64,000 nt of DNA from Typhlomys cinereus (Eukaryota; Chordata; Mammalia; Rodentia; Platacanthomyidae): assembly GCA_023101885.1 (NCBI GenBank), contig JALPQD010000044.1, positions 7,779,565 through 7,843,564 of the forward strand, given 5' to 3'. The notes beneath the pieces are model-generated. The model was given only the letters and a program-made list of their open reading frames with translations. It did not search any database and was not told where the DNA came from. The translations under genes were made by a program, and so were the position numbers. Of the stretch, positions 20,465 to 33,570 are shown one piece after another (within the stretch, counting starts at the first letter, position 1; each line of letters opens with the position of its first letter).

Positions 20465-21150
20465 AGCTTTCTTTTTTTATTTATTTTTCTAGTTTTACAA
20501 GCATATTGAGTACTTGTCCCCACTTCCCTCCATCCTCTTCCCATCCATCCCCCTTTCCTCTCCTTTCTTCAGCCCATCCCACTCCCTCTGAAGCTTTCGT
20601 ATACATATACTGTTTTCATCCCCTAATAACTACACTCATCCCCCCCACTCATCACACCTACAGGTTTTCCTTTCCAGCCAGTCTCCCTCTCATTCCTATG
20701 CATGTGTGATGCATCAGGCAAGTGTCTGGGCACTCACTGGGGCATGGACAGCCCACCAGTGGGTCAGCTGTCAATAAGGAACCTTCCTTTTCTTGTTCAT
20801 CATCAATCCCAAATCATCTCTCATGATAAGGTCATATCTCCTGGGATTCTTTCTATTTTCACGGTGAGATATTGATGGGCCCGCTATTGAAAAGCACTGA
20901 TGGAAGCATAGACTTTGCTGCACTGTGCTCTGATATGGACAGAGGTTTTTGTCCTGCAATACTTCTTCCCACTTTTAGGCTGTTACATTCTTATGGTCCC
21001 CACTTCTGCAAGGTTCCCCGAGCCATAGAAAGAGTGATACCTTGTTTGGGGTCAAGTTATCCACAGTCTCTCTTAATTTTCACTTTGACCAGTTGTAGTT
21101 CTCAATATTGCTCATCTTCCATTGCAAAAGGCTACTTCTTGGTTGAGTAC
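20465..21150 (-). repeat. Old L1 3'UTR fragment
   Basis: A pyrimidine-rich stretch with many CCCTCC/TCCATCC units (20515-20700), then diverged sequence that also appears, in the same order, at 53217-53870 (a GTGTGAT...ATT/GCATC block, an ACCAGTGGG block, a CTCATGATAAGG-like block). This is the reverse complement of an older L1 3'UTR subfamily. There is no coding potential. Confidence 0.6.
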
Positions 21151-24100
21151 TGATCTAAACGCACAATAATAAGTGACTGGAAAGTAGGTTACCATTTATA
21201 GTTAATGTTGGCTGTAGAGTGAGGATTTCAGCTTCTCTCCTAGTGAACCTCTCCATAAAGCTCTCTGGTGACTGTCCCCTCCACTGAATGAAGAGAATGA
21301 ACAGAAGCTACAAAGTTTAATAACGTAGTCTTGGAAGGGATACATTTTTTTAATCCTCTGGCTATGAAGTGTATGTAGGCTCTGATTCAGTGTGAGACTT
21401 TCCCATGGAATGAATACCAAGTAGCATTGTATTCCCAGAAGTCTCAGGATAGTTCCACAAAGATAAACAGGTGTTTTATGTGTATAACACTTAACGAGGA
21501 AGTGGAGAGTGAATATTCTGCCTTCTCAAAGCAACAGTAGATTTTCAGGTACAAGCACTCTAATGTGACTGAAGAGAACTGACTGTAAGTAGAGGACAGA
21601 AAGCTGGAAAATACACATCTGCAATGCAGATTGCCTTACATACTGAAAGGGAAAATGCACATGCTCTCTCAGTAAAAGACAAAGAGATAAAGGTCATAAG
21701 ACGTTACAACTGGGCATGGAGACCAAGCTCCTCTCCATAGACTGCTGTATTCTTGGAAACTGATTCTTGATGGGGTAAAGACCAAAGAAGATCCCTCCAT
21801 TTTACAAAACAAAACTGTGTGTTAGGAAAGCAATTCTAGAAACAGCCTAGAAGCCAGATTTGAGGACTGTAAAACCAGGAATGCCAATGTGATATCTGAA
21901 TCCATTTAAAAAAAAAAATCCCATGGTCTGATGTTGGTAAGAAAAACATAAGAGAAATATGGTGTGGAAATTGTCAAATAATTCCATTGAATATGATGGA
22001 TTTTCATTCACACTTCATTTGAAAGATGGCTTGATTCATAGTCATTCCATTTTGTCATATCTGCCTTCCTACCTGCAGTGTCTACCTTTTCCTTTATACC
22101 AACTGATCATATTGCTTCCTTCTGTACCTTTTCCAAACTTCACCTACTGATAGGACCCCTGTCTGACTACTCCCAGATGATCAGCTCACTTCTCCCTTCC
22201 ACCTGTGGAAACAGTTGGTTCCATATCAGACTATTCTACTGAACTTTGTACTTCATCTTTTCGAATCACTTCTGGGGACTGTGCTGGCATTTTCTCAAGA
22301 CTCTGAATGCCCCCTCCCAAGCCAGGGAATCTAAGCATGGTCCTTACAAGAAGGTTTAAAAGAGAGACAGACAGACAGACAGAGCAACTGAAGAGTAGGA
22401 TAAGACCTGGCCAGCCACTCCAGACTCTCATGTAGGTAGCTTGTGAAGGCAAGAGTAGTTCTAGATCCTGCTTCTGCTGAGGTGAATGCAGGTCGACAAC
22501 AGTTAGAATCTGTAGCCCAGTAGAGCTACAAAAGTCTGCAACTAATATTATGCAGTACCTTTTACAAGACCTGATGAATCAATGAGATGCACAATATTTC
22601 CTGACCAATGACAGGATTGCAAGATTCTGATCTCAATTGAAATAATTTCTTGATATTCAGTTTACTGTTGGGTTCTATCTGGTTTTGACTAGTTTTTAAT
22701 ATCAGGAATAATCAAACTTAAAATAAGAAAGCAAAATATACTTAAGAGATTTTAATTAACTTTAAATGTAAAAATACATCTTGCTGAGTCTTGTTTTTGA
22801 CATTTGGTGTTTGTAACATCTTAATCTAGTCATCAAATCACAAATCTATAATAAGTTCATTTAGGATCAGTATTAATTTTAGCATAATATTAGATAACTG
22901 AAGAATGAACAAAATTTATAATTAAATGTTTAAAGTTAAATTTTCTACAGTGGAACTACATTTATATTTCTGCAGTGGAATGGGTTCTGTCCCATTCCTC
23001 TATTGTTTCCAAAATTCCTCATTCAAATTCTATGCCTTTTCTGGGGCCCCATTACTATGAGAATACTATTCTTGGCATATTGCTGCCATCTGGTGGCAAT
23101 GCTGTCTTGCAATTCATTCAGCTCTTACCCTCTCTCTCATTCTTATTATGCCATTTTTTTTCTTTTTCTTTTCCTTGCTTTTTTTCTTCCTTTTTTTGTA
23201 TCACCAGAACAATAACAGAAATTTTTTCAGTCATTTGAAATGTCTTTTAAACTTTGGACTTTGTTAAAAAATACTATATTTCTACTCATCCACAACTAAT
23301 TGTCAGAAACATATAAGAGAAAATCAGAATGAAAATATAAATGGAAAAAATGAAAATCAGAAAAATTAGTAAATATACTGAGGCATAATTGTCAAGTGTT
23401 GTAATTCTTTTCTTAGTTCTCTTGTCTTGTGGGAATAAATGGACTTTAATAGTCATAATGTCTATGACTTTCTCTTGAATAGTTCAGTATCATTTCAACC
23501 ATGCACATTTTACTAGGATTCAGAAACATAGGAGCAGTATGTATAACTCTTTGATGAAGTTCTTGCCCACCGTGTGGAAGATCTTGGATCTGATTTCAAT
23601 TTGACATGTTATTTGTACAACTTCACAGGTAATATCCAGTACTGTAGATATGGTAGACAAAACTAATGTGACGTTTAAATCAATGTAATTCTTCATGGAA
23701 GGTTAGAAATGCAGACACAATGAGGTATGCCAGGGTTAGGTCATGGCTGCATCTGCCTTCCATCCCTCTTATTATGTGGGTCATATCATAGTCATAATAA
23801 TTGTGGAGATGAGAAAGTAAGACAGAAAAGATCATAGTATCAACTAGCAGACTATAATCTGTTCTTACATAGCTGACTTGCTCTATATTTGAAACCTGGA
23901 ATAAACTTTTTTCTAGCAAAATGTTAAATAATATTATGATGAAACAAAAGACAAATTAAGGTGTACATATGTGCCCTAACCTTGAAATAACTATCATGGG
24001 GATACAAACCACTCAGTGGAAAAAAAAAAAACTTCAGATTATTCATTAACACTAATGAGCTCAGAGGGGAAGGGATTCTACTGAAACCCTACTTTATTAC

Positions 24101-24172
24101 AATGAAATTTTGTTATGAGCATTGAAGAAACAATTTAAAACAAGTGAATAAGAGCTAAGGAAATAAACGAAA
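21151..24172. other. Intergenic, mostly featureless
   Basis: No long frame or clear repeat family. There is a short (GACA)n stretch near 22363-22382 and a T-rich stretch near 23150-23200. Small frames such as 22975-23238 are T-rich and show no protein-like pattern. Confidence 0.5.
23088..23103 (-). promoter_or_regulatory. Possible CTCF-type motif
   Basis: TTGCCACCAGATGGCA on the minus strand resembles the CCASYAGRKGGCA core bound by CTCF. It is a single motif match in otherwise featureless DNA, with no supporting conservation or chromatin evidence. Confidence 0.3.
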
Positions 24173-27100
24173 GGATCAGGGTAGTTTTGATTTGCTAGGG
24201 ATGTGGAGTATTTTTTAAAATATTTGTTAGACATTTCAATTGCATCCTTGGAAAAGTTTTTTTTTTTCAGTTCTGAGGCCCATTTTTTAACTGGGCCATT
24301 TATCTCCTTGGTTTTTTAAGTTCTTTGTTCACCCTGGATAATAGAGCTCTATCAGATATGTGGTTAGTGAAGATTTTCTCCCATTCTGTGGGTTGCCTTT
24401 TTGCTCAGTTACAATCTCTTTATCTGAACAGAAGCTCTTTAATTTCATAAGACCCCATTTGCTGAGTGTTGGTTCTACTGTCTGTGCTATTAGATTTCTA
24501 AACTGTTGGTCTAGCCCAATCAACTCGAGGGAGTTCCCTACCCTTTCAACCAGGGTTTTTATAGTCTCTGGCCTTATATTAAGGTCCTTGATCCATTTGG
24601 AATTAAGTCTTGTACATGGTGACAAGTACGGGTCCAGCTATAATCTTCTCCATGTGGAGATCCAGTTTTGCCAGCACCATTTGTTGAAGATGCTGTTCTT
24701 TTTCCATAGAATTTTTGGGCCCCTTTGTCAAAGATCAAATGGCTATAATTGTGTGGACTTATATCTGGGTCTTTAACCCTTATCCATTGATCTTTGTGTA
24801 TTTTGGAGCCAGTACCCGACTGTTTTTATTACTATGGATTGGTAGTATAAATTGGTAGTATAGTATAGGTTTGGTGCGGTAATACCTCCAGCAGTGTTTT
24901 TATTACTTAGGATTGTTTTGTTCTCCTGGGCCTTTTATGCTTCCATATGAATTTTGAGATTGTTTGGCCAATTTCTTTAAAGAATCTTTGGAATTCTGAT
25001 TGGTATAACATTGAATCTGTATATTGCCTTTGGTAGGATGGTCATTTTTATGATGTTGATTCTGCTGATCCAGAAGCATGGGAGGTCTTTCCACCTTCTG
25101 GTGTCTTCTGTAATTTCTTTCTTTAGGTTTCAAAGTTTTCATTTTAAAGGCCTCTCACTTCTTTGGTTAGGTTTATACCAAGGTATTTCATTTTTTTTAG
25201 GGGCTACAGTAAATGGGATTGTTTCTCTTAGGACTTTTTCACTTCTTTCATTCTGGGCATATAGGAAGGCCACTGATTTTTGCACATTTATTTTATAACC
25301 TGCCACTCTGCTGAACTTTATGTATTAGTTTCAGGAGTTTCCTGGTGGACTTTTTAGGATCTCTCAGGTATACAATCATGTCATCTGCAAATAAAGATAT
25401 CTTAATTTCCTCCTTTCTGAGTTTATTTCTGTTTATCTCCCTCTCTTGTCTTATGGCTTTAGCTAAGATTTCAAGTACAATATTAAATAGAAGTGGTAAG
25501 AGTGAACGCCCTTGTCTAGTTCCTAATCGAAGCGAAAATGCTTCAAGTTTTTCCCCATTAAGTATAATCCTTGCTATTGGCTTGTTGTATATAGCTTATA
25601 TTATGTTGATATAAGTTCCTTCCATTCCAACTGTCTCTAGGGTTTTGATCATAATAGAATATTGGATCTTATTAAAAGCTTTTTCTGCATCTATCGAGAG
25701 TATCATATAGTCTTGGACTTTGGATTGGTTTAAGTGATTTATTGATTTTCCTATGTTGAACCAACCTTATGTGTCCTGGGATAAAGCCTACTTGATCACA
25801 GTGAATCTCTTTGATATGTTTTCGAATCCGATTTTCTAAGATTTTGTTAAGAACCTTTGCATTTGTGTTCATCAAAGAGATTAAGATGAAATTAGCTTCA
25901 TAGAAAGAATTTGGAAATGTTCCTTCCTTCACTATTTTGTGGAAGAGTTTAAGGAATATTGGCTGTTAGTTGTTCTTTAAATGTTTGGTAGAATTCTGTG
26001 CTGAATCCATCTGGTCCAGGACATTTTTTGTGGGAAGACTAGAGATTACTTCATCAATTTCCTTATTTGTTATAGGACTATTTAAATAATTCAAAACTTC
26101 CTGATTCAAATTAAGTAAGTTGTGCTTACTCAAGATTTCATCCAGGGGCTGGAGAGGTGGCTCAGGGGTTAAGCCTCTGCCTTGCAGGAGAAGGTCCTGA
26201 GTTCGGATCCTAAACCCCACGTATAGACGACAGGTGGAAGCGGGGGCAACCTGCATTTCTGGTCCTGTAGGGCGGAGCCTGAATCCCGGGGCAGATTAAA
26301 CAAGGAGGAGGTGGAGGCGGTCCATGGTGGTTCCGGAATTCGTCCGTGGTTCTACACACACACACATACATGCACACACGCGCACACACCATACATGGAC
26401 AATTGAATAAATAATAATAATAAAAAGATTTCATCCATTTCTTTTGTGTTATCAAATGTCATAGAGTATAAATTTTTGAAATATTACGTCATAATTCTCT
26501 GAATTTCTTGGGTATCAGTTGTGATTTTCATTTTAATTTTGTTAATATGTTTTTTTTCTCTCTTGATTTAAGCTAATTTAGCTGGGTGTATCAATCACAT
26601 TGATATTTTCAAAGAACCAGCTTTTCCTCTGGTTAATTCTTTGTATCATTTTCCTTATTTCAAAATTGGATATTTCTCCCCTGATTTTTGCTGATCTCCT
26701 CTCTTCTACTGCTTTTGGGGTGGATTGCTCTTGTGTCTCTAAAGCTTTAAGCTGCATTTACTTGTGATGTTTCTATTTTTTTTGATATTGTCATTAAGAG
26801 CTATAAACTTACCTCTTAGGACAGCTTTCATTGTTTCCCAGTGATCTTGATATATTGTATTTTCATTATTGTTCACTTCTAGGAAATCTTGAATTTCCTT
26901 TTTGATTTCTTTCTGAATCCATTTCTCATTCAGTATCATAGTATTTAGTTTCCAAGAGTTACTTAGTATATTTTGGCCCATGTTGAGAGTGCAATAGTGA
27001 AATCCCCAAGTATTATCGTTTTGGTACTGATTTCTTATTTTAGACATTGTAGTGTTTGCTTAATGACTGTGGAGGAGCCCATATTAGATGAGTAAATGTT

Positions 27101-27417
27101 CAGTATTGTGAAGTCTTTCTGGTGAATTGATCCAGTGACCAAAATGCAGTATCCTTCTGTATCTCTTACTTCTTTCTTTGGTTTGAAGTCCACTTTTTCA
27201 GCTTGTTTCCTGGTTCTATTAGCTTGAAGAATTTTTGACCAACCTTTTACTTTTAGAATTTGTCTGTCTTTTGTGTGGTGAGATGTGTTTCCTGAAGGTA
27301 GCAGATGGATGGGTTGTGATTTCTAATTCACCTTTGTAACCTGTGTCATTTGATTGGTGAGTTCAGTCCATTGACATTTAGTGTTATAATGGAAAAATTA
27401 CTCTTAATTCCTGACAT
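24173..27417 (-). pseudogene. L1 I ORF2, broken
   Basis: It starts with ATG at about 27417 (ATGTCAGGAATTAAG), equivalent to the start of the other ORF2 copies. Endonuclease, RT (FADD-type site near 25380) and thumb regions are recognisable in order. Numerous stops and indels break it: no piece exceeds about 100 codons. A SINE splits the RT region, and the C-terminal knuckle and stop are missing. Confidence 0.85.
26145..26424 (+). mobile_element. B2-headed SINE in L1 I
   Basis: Head GGGGCTGGAGAGGTGGCTCA, GC-rich body, a short CACACA/CATGCACAC stretch and an ATAATAATA tail. A 13-bp perfect duplication, AAGATTTCATCCA, flanks it (26132-26144 and 26425-26437). It is oriented opposite to the host L1. 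Confidence 0.93.
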
Positions 27418-27738
27418 TGTCTGTGTTCAGCGGCTTTCATAAGTATATTATTTGGCTTGGAGGTTTTGGTGGTATTTATACTTCCTTTCTGTCCTCCTGG
27501 ATATGCATGTTCTTTTCTTCAAGCTTGAGTATCTTTTCTAGCTTTTTTTGAAGGCCTGATCTGGTGGTTACATAAACTATCAAGTTGCCTTTGTGGTGGA
27601 AAATTTTTCTTCTACCCTCAATCATGACTCATAGTTTTGCTGGGTGTATCAGTCTGGGTTGACATTTGTGCTCATTCAATACTTGATGTTCATCTCTCCA
27701 GGCTTTTGCTTTTGCTGTTTCCATTGAAAAATCATTTG

Positions 27739-28350
27739 TTATTTTAATAGGTTTACCTTTAAAAGTGACTTGGTTTTTTTTTTTTTTCTCTTGAAGCCCT
27801 TAGCACATTCTCTTTGTCTAGTGTGTATAGTGTTTTGACTATTATTTGCTATAGGCAAGTTTCTATTTTGGTCGTATCTGTTTGGGGTGTGGAATGCCTT
27901 TTGTATTTGGATAGGCCTCTCTTTCTTTAGAAAGTTTTCCTTCATGATAATTTGAAAATTTTCCTCAGGTGTGGTATTTTGGGATTCTTGCTCTGGTATT
28001 GCATGAATGTGCGTGTTAGGCTTCTTCATGGTGTCCCATACTCTTGGAATATTCCTCTCAACTATCTTTTTGGCTTTAACAACCTCTTCCACTTTATCTT
28101 CGAGATGTGATATTCTATTTTCTGCTTTATTAGTTCTGCTGATAAGACTCTCTATTGAGTTCTGACATGAAGATAGCTTGTCTTTTAGTTCAAGGTTAAA
28201 CTCTGCTTGAGATTGTTTTAACTGCTCTATGCCTATTTTTGTTTCTTCAACTGCTTTTCTCATCTCCAAATGCCTGTTGTGTTCCTGTCCAAACTGGTTG
28301 ATGGGGTTATTTAACTCTTCCCAGATTTCCTCTCTCATTCTTTTGATCAT
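27739..28350 (-). pseudogene. L1 I ORF1 fragment
   Basis: A 203-codon open piece of the RNA chaperone. An N-terminal helical segment leads into a coiled coil (EQLKQSQAEF...LEDKVEEVVKAKK), then the RRM-like HAIPEQESQNTTPEENF and the following basic stretch, ending after a lysine-rich frameshift near 27785. Sequence upstream of 28350 continues the ORF1 N-terminus in another frame. Part of the coiled coil next to the LEDKVE heptads is shorter than in the copy at 43973. Confidence 0.85.
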
Positions 28351-28949
28351 AGTAAAGATAAGGCTTTGAAAATCATTATCTTGAGTATGGCTTTTCTGTG
28401 GATTTGTTCTAGTTGGATTCCATCATTACAGTGTTGATTCTTTTTGTAGAGAATTGTCTTCGTTTTTGTTCCTCATGTATTTGTGCTGTGACTTGGGCAT
28501 TTTTGTTTTCTCTCTTATATCCTTCTTTTTGTGTGGTTTTGGCTGACTGAATAAGACAGTATTACTACACTTGAGCAGTTATTGCTAGTGTTTGCCTTGG
28601 AGTTGGGTATGCCTGTCTGGTATTGGTGTTATTTCCTAGATGAGGCTGTTGGACTGTTAGTACATCAGTTAAGACAGATTTACTAGACAGGGATTGAAGA
28701 TTAGTATGATAGTGCAGTTTTTAGATTTACATCCTTGGTGACATGTGAGGTGAATAGTATAGCCCCTGCAGTTGTATGAGTTTTTGAGTGGCTATTTGGA
28801 AATGTTCAATTACAGTGACTGATAATTGAGAGTAACAATATGGTAAAAATGGTTTACTTATCTTAGGGCTGGATGTGAAGATTGTCTCCCGTATGATGGG
28901 ATGATTTTAGAAGACCTCAGATGAATGATGTTGGTCTCCTACCCCTTTG

Positions 28950-29145
28950 CTTGGATTTTCTCTAGACTTTGTTGAATTCTGAGGAACAAGGAGTCCGCCA
29001 GGGGTTCTGAGGTTCGGGGCAGAAAGGCAGAGTGGCTAGTGGGTGGGCAGATGACCTGGAGCATGAGGCGTGGTCTAGGGGCCTTACCTAAGGAGCAGGG
29101 AGTCCACCCGGGTCCAGGTGGGAGCAGAAAGTACGCTGTCTTCTT
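28950..29145 (-). promoter_or_regulatory. L1 I 5'UTR with sense splice donor
   Basis: GC-rich compared with its surroundings, and equivalent in position to the 5'UTRs at 43540 and 51440. On the minus strand it contains TTAGGTAAGG (near 29091-29082), a strong 5' splice-site match, at the place where the other two 5'UTRs also carry AGGTAAG. L1 5'UTRs normally hold an internal pol II promoter. Here it is decayed and CpG-poor. Confidence 0.6.
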
Positions 29146-30109
29146 AGTGGATTATTTCCTTAATCAGTATGAAAAAGCCTTCTTTATCTCTTCTAATTAG
29201 TTTTGGTATAAAGTCTATATTGTTAGTATTCTAATTTCAGTAAACATTGCTACAACAAAATAACTGACTCGATCAAATTAAGGGAATTTTTCCCCATAAT
29301 TTTAAGTTACAGTCCTTCATCGTGGGGAAGTTATAGCAGCAGAAGATTGAAACAATTGATCATCTCATATTCTTGGCAAAACAGAAGGCAAAGATCATGC
29401 TTCCTAGTGTTCAGTTCTTTCACTCTTGTGCAATCTGGATTGTCTGCCTAGGGAATGGTACTACCCACAGTGGGCTCGGTCTTCTCACAATTCATGCAAT
29501 CAAGGCAATTCCTCACTGGCGTGCCCAGAGACCTACTTAATCTAGAGAGTTTCTCACAGATGTACCTGGAGTCCTGCCTCATAAGTGTCAGGTTGACAAA
29601 TAACATTAATATTACAGTCAGATATTAGACTGGTTACACCTGCTTATTCCAGGGTTCCATTTTCTTAGAAAATCCTTACCATTCTTTTACTCTAAGGTAA
29701 TATCTATCTTAAATGATGAGGTATGTTTCTTGGAAGCAACAAATAAGCATATCTTGTTTTTTAATCAAATCTGCTACCTATGTCTTTTGGTTGGGAAATT
29801 AAAACTATTAATATTCAATTTTATTATTGAAGGTTGTGTATTAATTCCTGTCATTTTGTTGGCTTTGTAGCATTTTGTGTTTTACTAATGCTAATTTTCT
29901 GAACTCATGTTCTAGCATTTTTTTGTTTTTTTTCTATAAGTCTCTTGAATGTTTTTCATTCTCTTCAATTTGCAAAATTTTTTTCTTCTGCATCAGATCT
30001 CACAGTTTTGGATTCTTTCTACCTGATTCCTTTCTCTTTTTTGTAACTTTGAACAAAACTGCTAAAAAGTCACACACTTGGCACACTGTCTAGACCCTGT
30101 TGCCTTGAA
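29146..30109 (-). repeat. Older L1 ORF2 fragments around an LTR-like insert
   Basis: 29146-29230 and 29630-30090 read, on the minus strand, as diverged L1 ORF2 endonuclease-region sequence (the blocks around ATCAGTATGAAAAAGCC and CTATGTCTTTTGGTTGG). Between them, about 29232-29612, is sequence with a GTCAGGTTGACAAATAA end and a TTGCTACAACAAAATAA start, resembling rodent MaLR-like LTRs in reverse. Boundaries are approximate. Confidence 0.5.
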
Positions 30110-30891
30110 AGTTCTTCTGCAAGCACTCAAACTTAACTTCAGGCAAGCATTCAGGATGAGGGCAAGACTCCGCTAAACTCTGCCAACACATGGCTCCATT
30201 TGCCACTCTAATTCCAAACACAATCTTTGTTCCCTTCTGGGCCATCACAAGTTAGACTTCCACTGCCTGTATCTCTCACAGCATTGCTCTCTTCCAAGCT
30301 CTCATAAGAAAGGCCCATTTGGCTCCATCTCCAAGACACAAGGGCTTACCTAGCACAAAATCCGTATTTCTCCTGACAAAAACTAACCACTTCCAAGCAT
30401 TGGCCATACTGGTGGGTACCAACTTCTGTCAACTTCACAAACAACAGCTTCACTTTTTGGTACTGGATCCTCACAGTAACACTCCACTGCTGGTATCAAT
30501 TTTTGTACTAGTTAACCTTGTGTTGCTGTGAAAATTAGCAGCCAAAGTCAAGCAACTCGAGGAAGAAAGGGAGATTTATTTAGCTTATGGTTATAGAGGG
30601 GAGATACAGTCTTTCATGGCAGAAGTGACATGGCTGGTGGTAGAAGCTGGAGACAGGCAAAGTCATATCCATCTGGAAGGCTGAGAGCTATAAGACTGCC
30701 AGGTACAAGAGCAGGCCTCTTCCAGAAGTAAGTCCACCTAAAGGCCCACCACCTGTGACTGAGGCTCCACCTCTTAAAAGTGCCATGACCCCCTTGTGAC
30801 TAGTCTTCCTCCCACAAGGCCCCACCTACTAAAGGTGCCATGACCTTCCTAAATACATGAGTCCATGAGGAATACACTTCAAACCATGACA
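30110..30891 (-). mobile_element. Partial MaLR element: 5' LTR plus internal start
   Basis: On the minus strand an LTR runs from 30891 (TGTCATGGTTTGAAGTG) to 30504 (ending TACA), with AATAAA-containing sequence near its 3' end (30575). A GATACCAGCAGTGGAG segment follows just inside, a near match to a leucine-tRNA primer site, and then MaLR-like internal sequence to about 30110. The other LTR is not seen. It is non-coding. Confidence 0.6.
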
Positions 30892-31409
30892 AATGAAAAC
30901 CTAAAGACGTGGTTTTAATGTGAAATTTTTTAAATGCCAAATAATATGCAAAAACATTCTTGGATCAGCAAAATTAATATAGTAACAACAGTTATATCGT
31001 CAAAATCAATTTACAGATTCAGTACAATTCCCATCAAAATTTCAAAGAAATTATTCCAAAACAAGAGAAAGCAATGTAAAAATTAATATGGAAATGCAAA
31101 AGGCCATGAATAGTCAAAGTAATTTAGGAAGAAAGCACTGCTGGAGGTATCACTTTTCCAGACCTCAAATTACACTACAAAGCCACAGTGACAAAGACAA
31201 TATTGTATTGGAATAAAAAATAGTCATGTAGAGCAACAGAACAGAACAGAGGGTCAAAAAATAAACACAACTATGGTCACCTGATTTTTGAGAAAGGTAT
31301 TAAAACATATGCTGGGAAAAAAGACAACTTATTCAACAAATGATGCTAGAAAAACTGGATATGTACACATGTGTAGAATATCTCTCACCCTGTACAAAAG
31401 TCAATTTTA

Positions 31410-31640
31410 GGGGCTGGAGAGGTAGCTCGGGGGTTAAGCCTCTGCCTTAAAGGCAGAAGGTCCTGAGTTCAGATCCCGTATCCCACGTGTAGATGCCGAG
31501 CGGAAGCGGGGGCAGCCTGCGTTTCTGGTACTCATAGGGAGGAGCCTGTGAATCCCAGGGCAGAGTAAACAAGGAGGAGGTGGAGGTGGTCCATGGTGGT
31601 TCCCGAATTTCACCTGTGGTTCTGCACACACACACACAAA

Positions 31641-31697
<57 letters not shown>

Positions 31698-31732
31698 TAC
31701 ACACACATGCACAACTGATTGAAAAAAATTTT
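31410..31732 (+). mobile_element. B2-headed SINE with long (CA)n
   Basis: Head GGGGCTGGAGAGGTAGCTCG, GC-rich body, then a (CA)n microsatellite (about 31622-31700) and an A/T-rich tail. It is flanked by AAGTCAATTTTA (about 31398-31409 and 31734-31745). It sits in the very old L1. Confidence 0.92.
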
Positions 31733-32104
31733 AAAGTCAATTTTAAATAGATCAAAGACTTTAACTTGAAACTTGAAATACTGAAACTGTTAGAGGAAAA
31801 CACAGGAAATACATTTCCAGTATTAGGAGTAAGCACCAACTTTCTGAATAGGACTCCACTATCACAAGAAATAGCACCAATAAAAAAATGGTACTACATG
31901 AAGGTAAAAAGCTCCTCAACAGCAAGAAAAATAATAGCAGAGCAAACAGACACCCTATACAAGAACTTGGTATCTTGAATATATAAAAAAGTACAAAAAT
32001 CACAAAACCAAAAAGCCAAGTTGACAAATAACAGATGAGCTAATAAAATGAAAAGACAGTTCTCAAAAGAAGAAACACAACTGGCCAATAAATATTTTTG
32101 AAGT

Positions 32105-32523
32105 TGTCATGGTTAGGCACAGGTGTCAACTTGACTGTTGAGGATTTGAGCTCTGGACACATTTGTAGAGAATTAGTTAAGTTAAGCCCAAAGCGAACTG
32201 AAGGAAATTATCTGGCTGATGGGGAAGGCCCAACCTATGGTGGGTGGGATTATGCCCTGGAATAAATCACAGAGATTGGTTGAGAGAGTCGGGATCCTTC
32301 TGTACACTTGACCAGACATGCTGATCTGGCAAGTAAGTATTGTCCATCTCTCAGCCATTATATGGTTATAGTGTAGCCAGTTCCTTGGCCCTGGTGTTGG
32401 TGTATGCTCTCCCTTCAAGCTGGACTGAGAACTGTAACCACACTGTCATAAAGAAATAAACTTCTTGTTCCCTTAAGCTGTTTGATGGTCATTTATACGC
32501 AACCATGCAGGTGAACTGCAACA
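32105..32523 (+). repeat. MaLR 5' LTR
   Basis: 419 bp, starting TGTCATGGTTAGGCACAGG and ending GAACTGCAACA, with AATAAA near the 3' end (32454-32459). Related LTRs occur at 38844, 52462, 55359 and 56191, all sharing the GGTGTCAACTTGAC-type start and a TTGTTCCC...CAACCATG-type end. I cannot name the exact subfamily. Confidence 0.8.
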
Positions 32524-32545
32524 GAATTTGGTACCTGGAGTGGGG

Positions 32546-33565
32546 TGTTGCTGATAAATGTGACCATGTAGACTCTGTGGCTTTTGAGTGGTTTTGCTGG
32601 ATAAAGTTTGAAATGTTTGAAGATTTTGACTTTGTGGATTACCATTCTGCAGAGTTTGGTGGGCCATTTGGAAAATAGTGATGCTGAGAGAGTTGTGAAT
32701 TGTTTTGGCCCAGTTTTTGATGAGGAAAACAAGTAGTTTGGTAAAGTTGAATTTAGAGATGATGGACTGGTTTGCTTAATGGAGGAGAGCTGTGTTGATG
32801 GCCATGAAACTCTAGATGAGGAAAGGGTAAGCAACAGAGCAGCTGCTGCTGTTGGAGTTATGAGTATCATTGAAGGAATACCTAATGCTTTGCATTGGGA
32901 TGGTGGAAGACATGAACACCACCGTATGGCGATTCCATAGTTTGAAAACCAGGAATCCTTCAGGGGCCAAAAGCCCAAGTTGAAGTTATTTCTTGCCCTT
33001 TGGAAGTTTCAGCTCCCTGAAAAGAGGCTTTTCCAGAGTCAGCATGCTAAAGTTAGTACAGCTGTGGCTCCAGTGGACCAAGCTACATTTCAGCCTTGCT
33101 GTGTACTCTGCTGATGTCTCTCAGGTGGCACTGATTGGTGTACGATTACAGGGTTCATGAAGAGCAGCAAAAGTTTGGCACCAAGTGGCAGGCATAAAGT
33201 TCCTGCAAAGAAAAGTGAAGCTTATAGCTGCAGAGGTGAACCCAAAGTACTGTTGGAGATGCCAGAACCATGGGATGTCTGCTGAGGACAGTTGCAAGTG
33301 GAGATTCAGCCTGGTTCAAGGAACTGTGCTTTTACAACTTTGAGCTGCAAACAGGGACTGGGAATGCCTAGAATCTTTGAGCCACCTTGACTACATGATG
33401 AGTGGCAGAAGATAGACATTGAAGTACAGGATGCAGTGATTTGCTGGACTTTGATCTAATTTAATGTTCTCTTGTCACATCAAGATACTTCTACTTTAAT
33501 GTTTTATCTGTTTTAAAGTATTTAACTTATTTCGATTTGATTCTTAAGGTTTCAGAACTTGGAAC
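32546..33565 (+). other. MaLR internal region, 5' part
   Basis: Non-coding internal sequence following the primer site. Short frames such as the one near 32780-32940 show no recognisable retroviral domain and are interrupted by stops. It continues at 38686-38843 after the nested ERV. Confidence 0.6.
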
Positions 33566-33570
33566 TTTTA

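Larger units (their letters stand above)
24173..29145 (-). mobile_element. L1 retrotransposon I, 3'-end missing
   Basis: A minus-strand L1 with 5'UTR (about 29145-28480), ORF1 (28350-27740 and beyond) and ORF2 (from 27417), ending abruptly at about 24173 within the ORF2 C-terminal region. There is no 3'UTR or tail, so the 3' end was removed after insertion or lost by rearrangement. A SINE interrupts it at 26145-26424. Divergence from the young L1s is moderate, with many stops. Confidence 0.88.
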
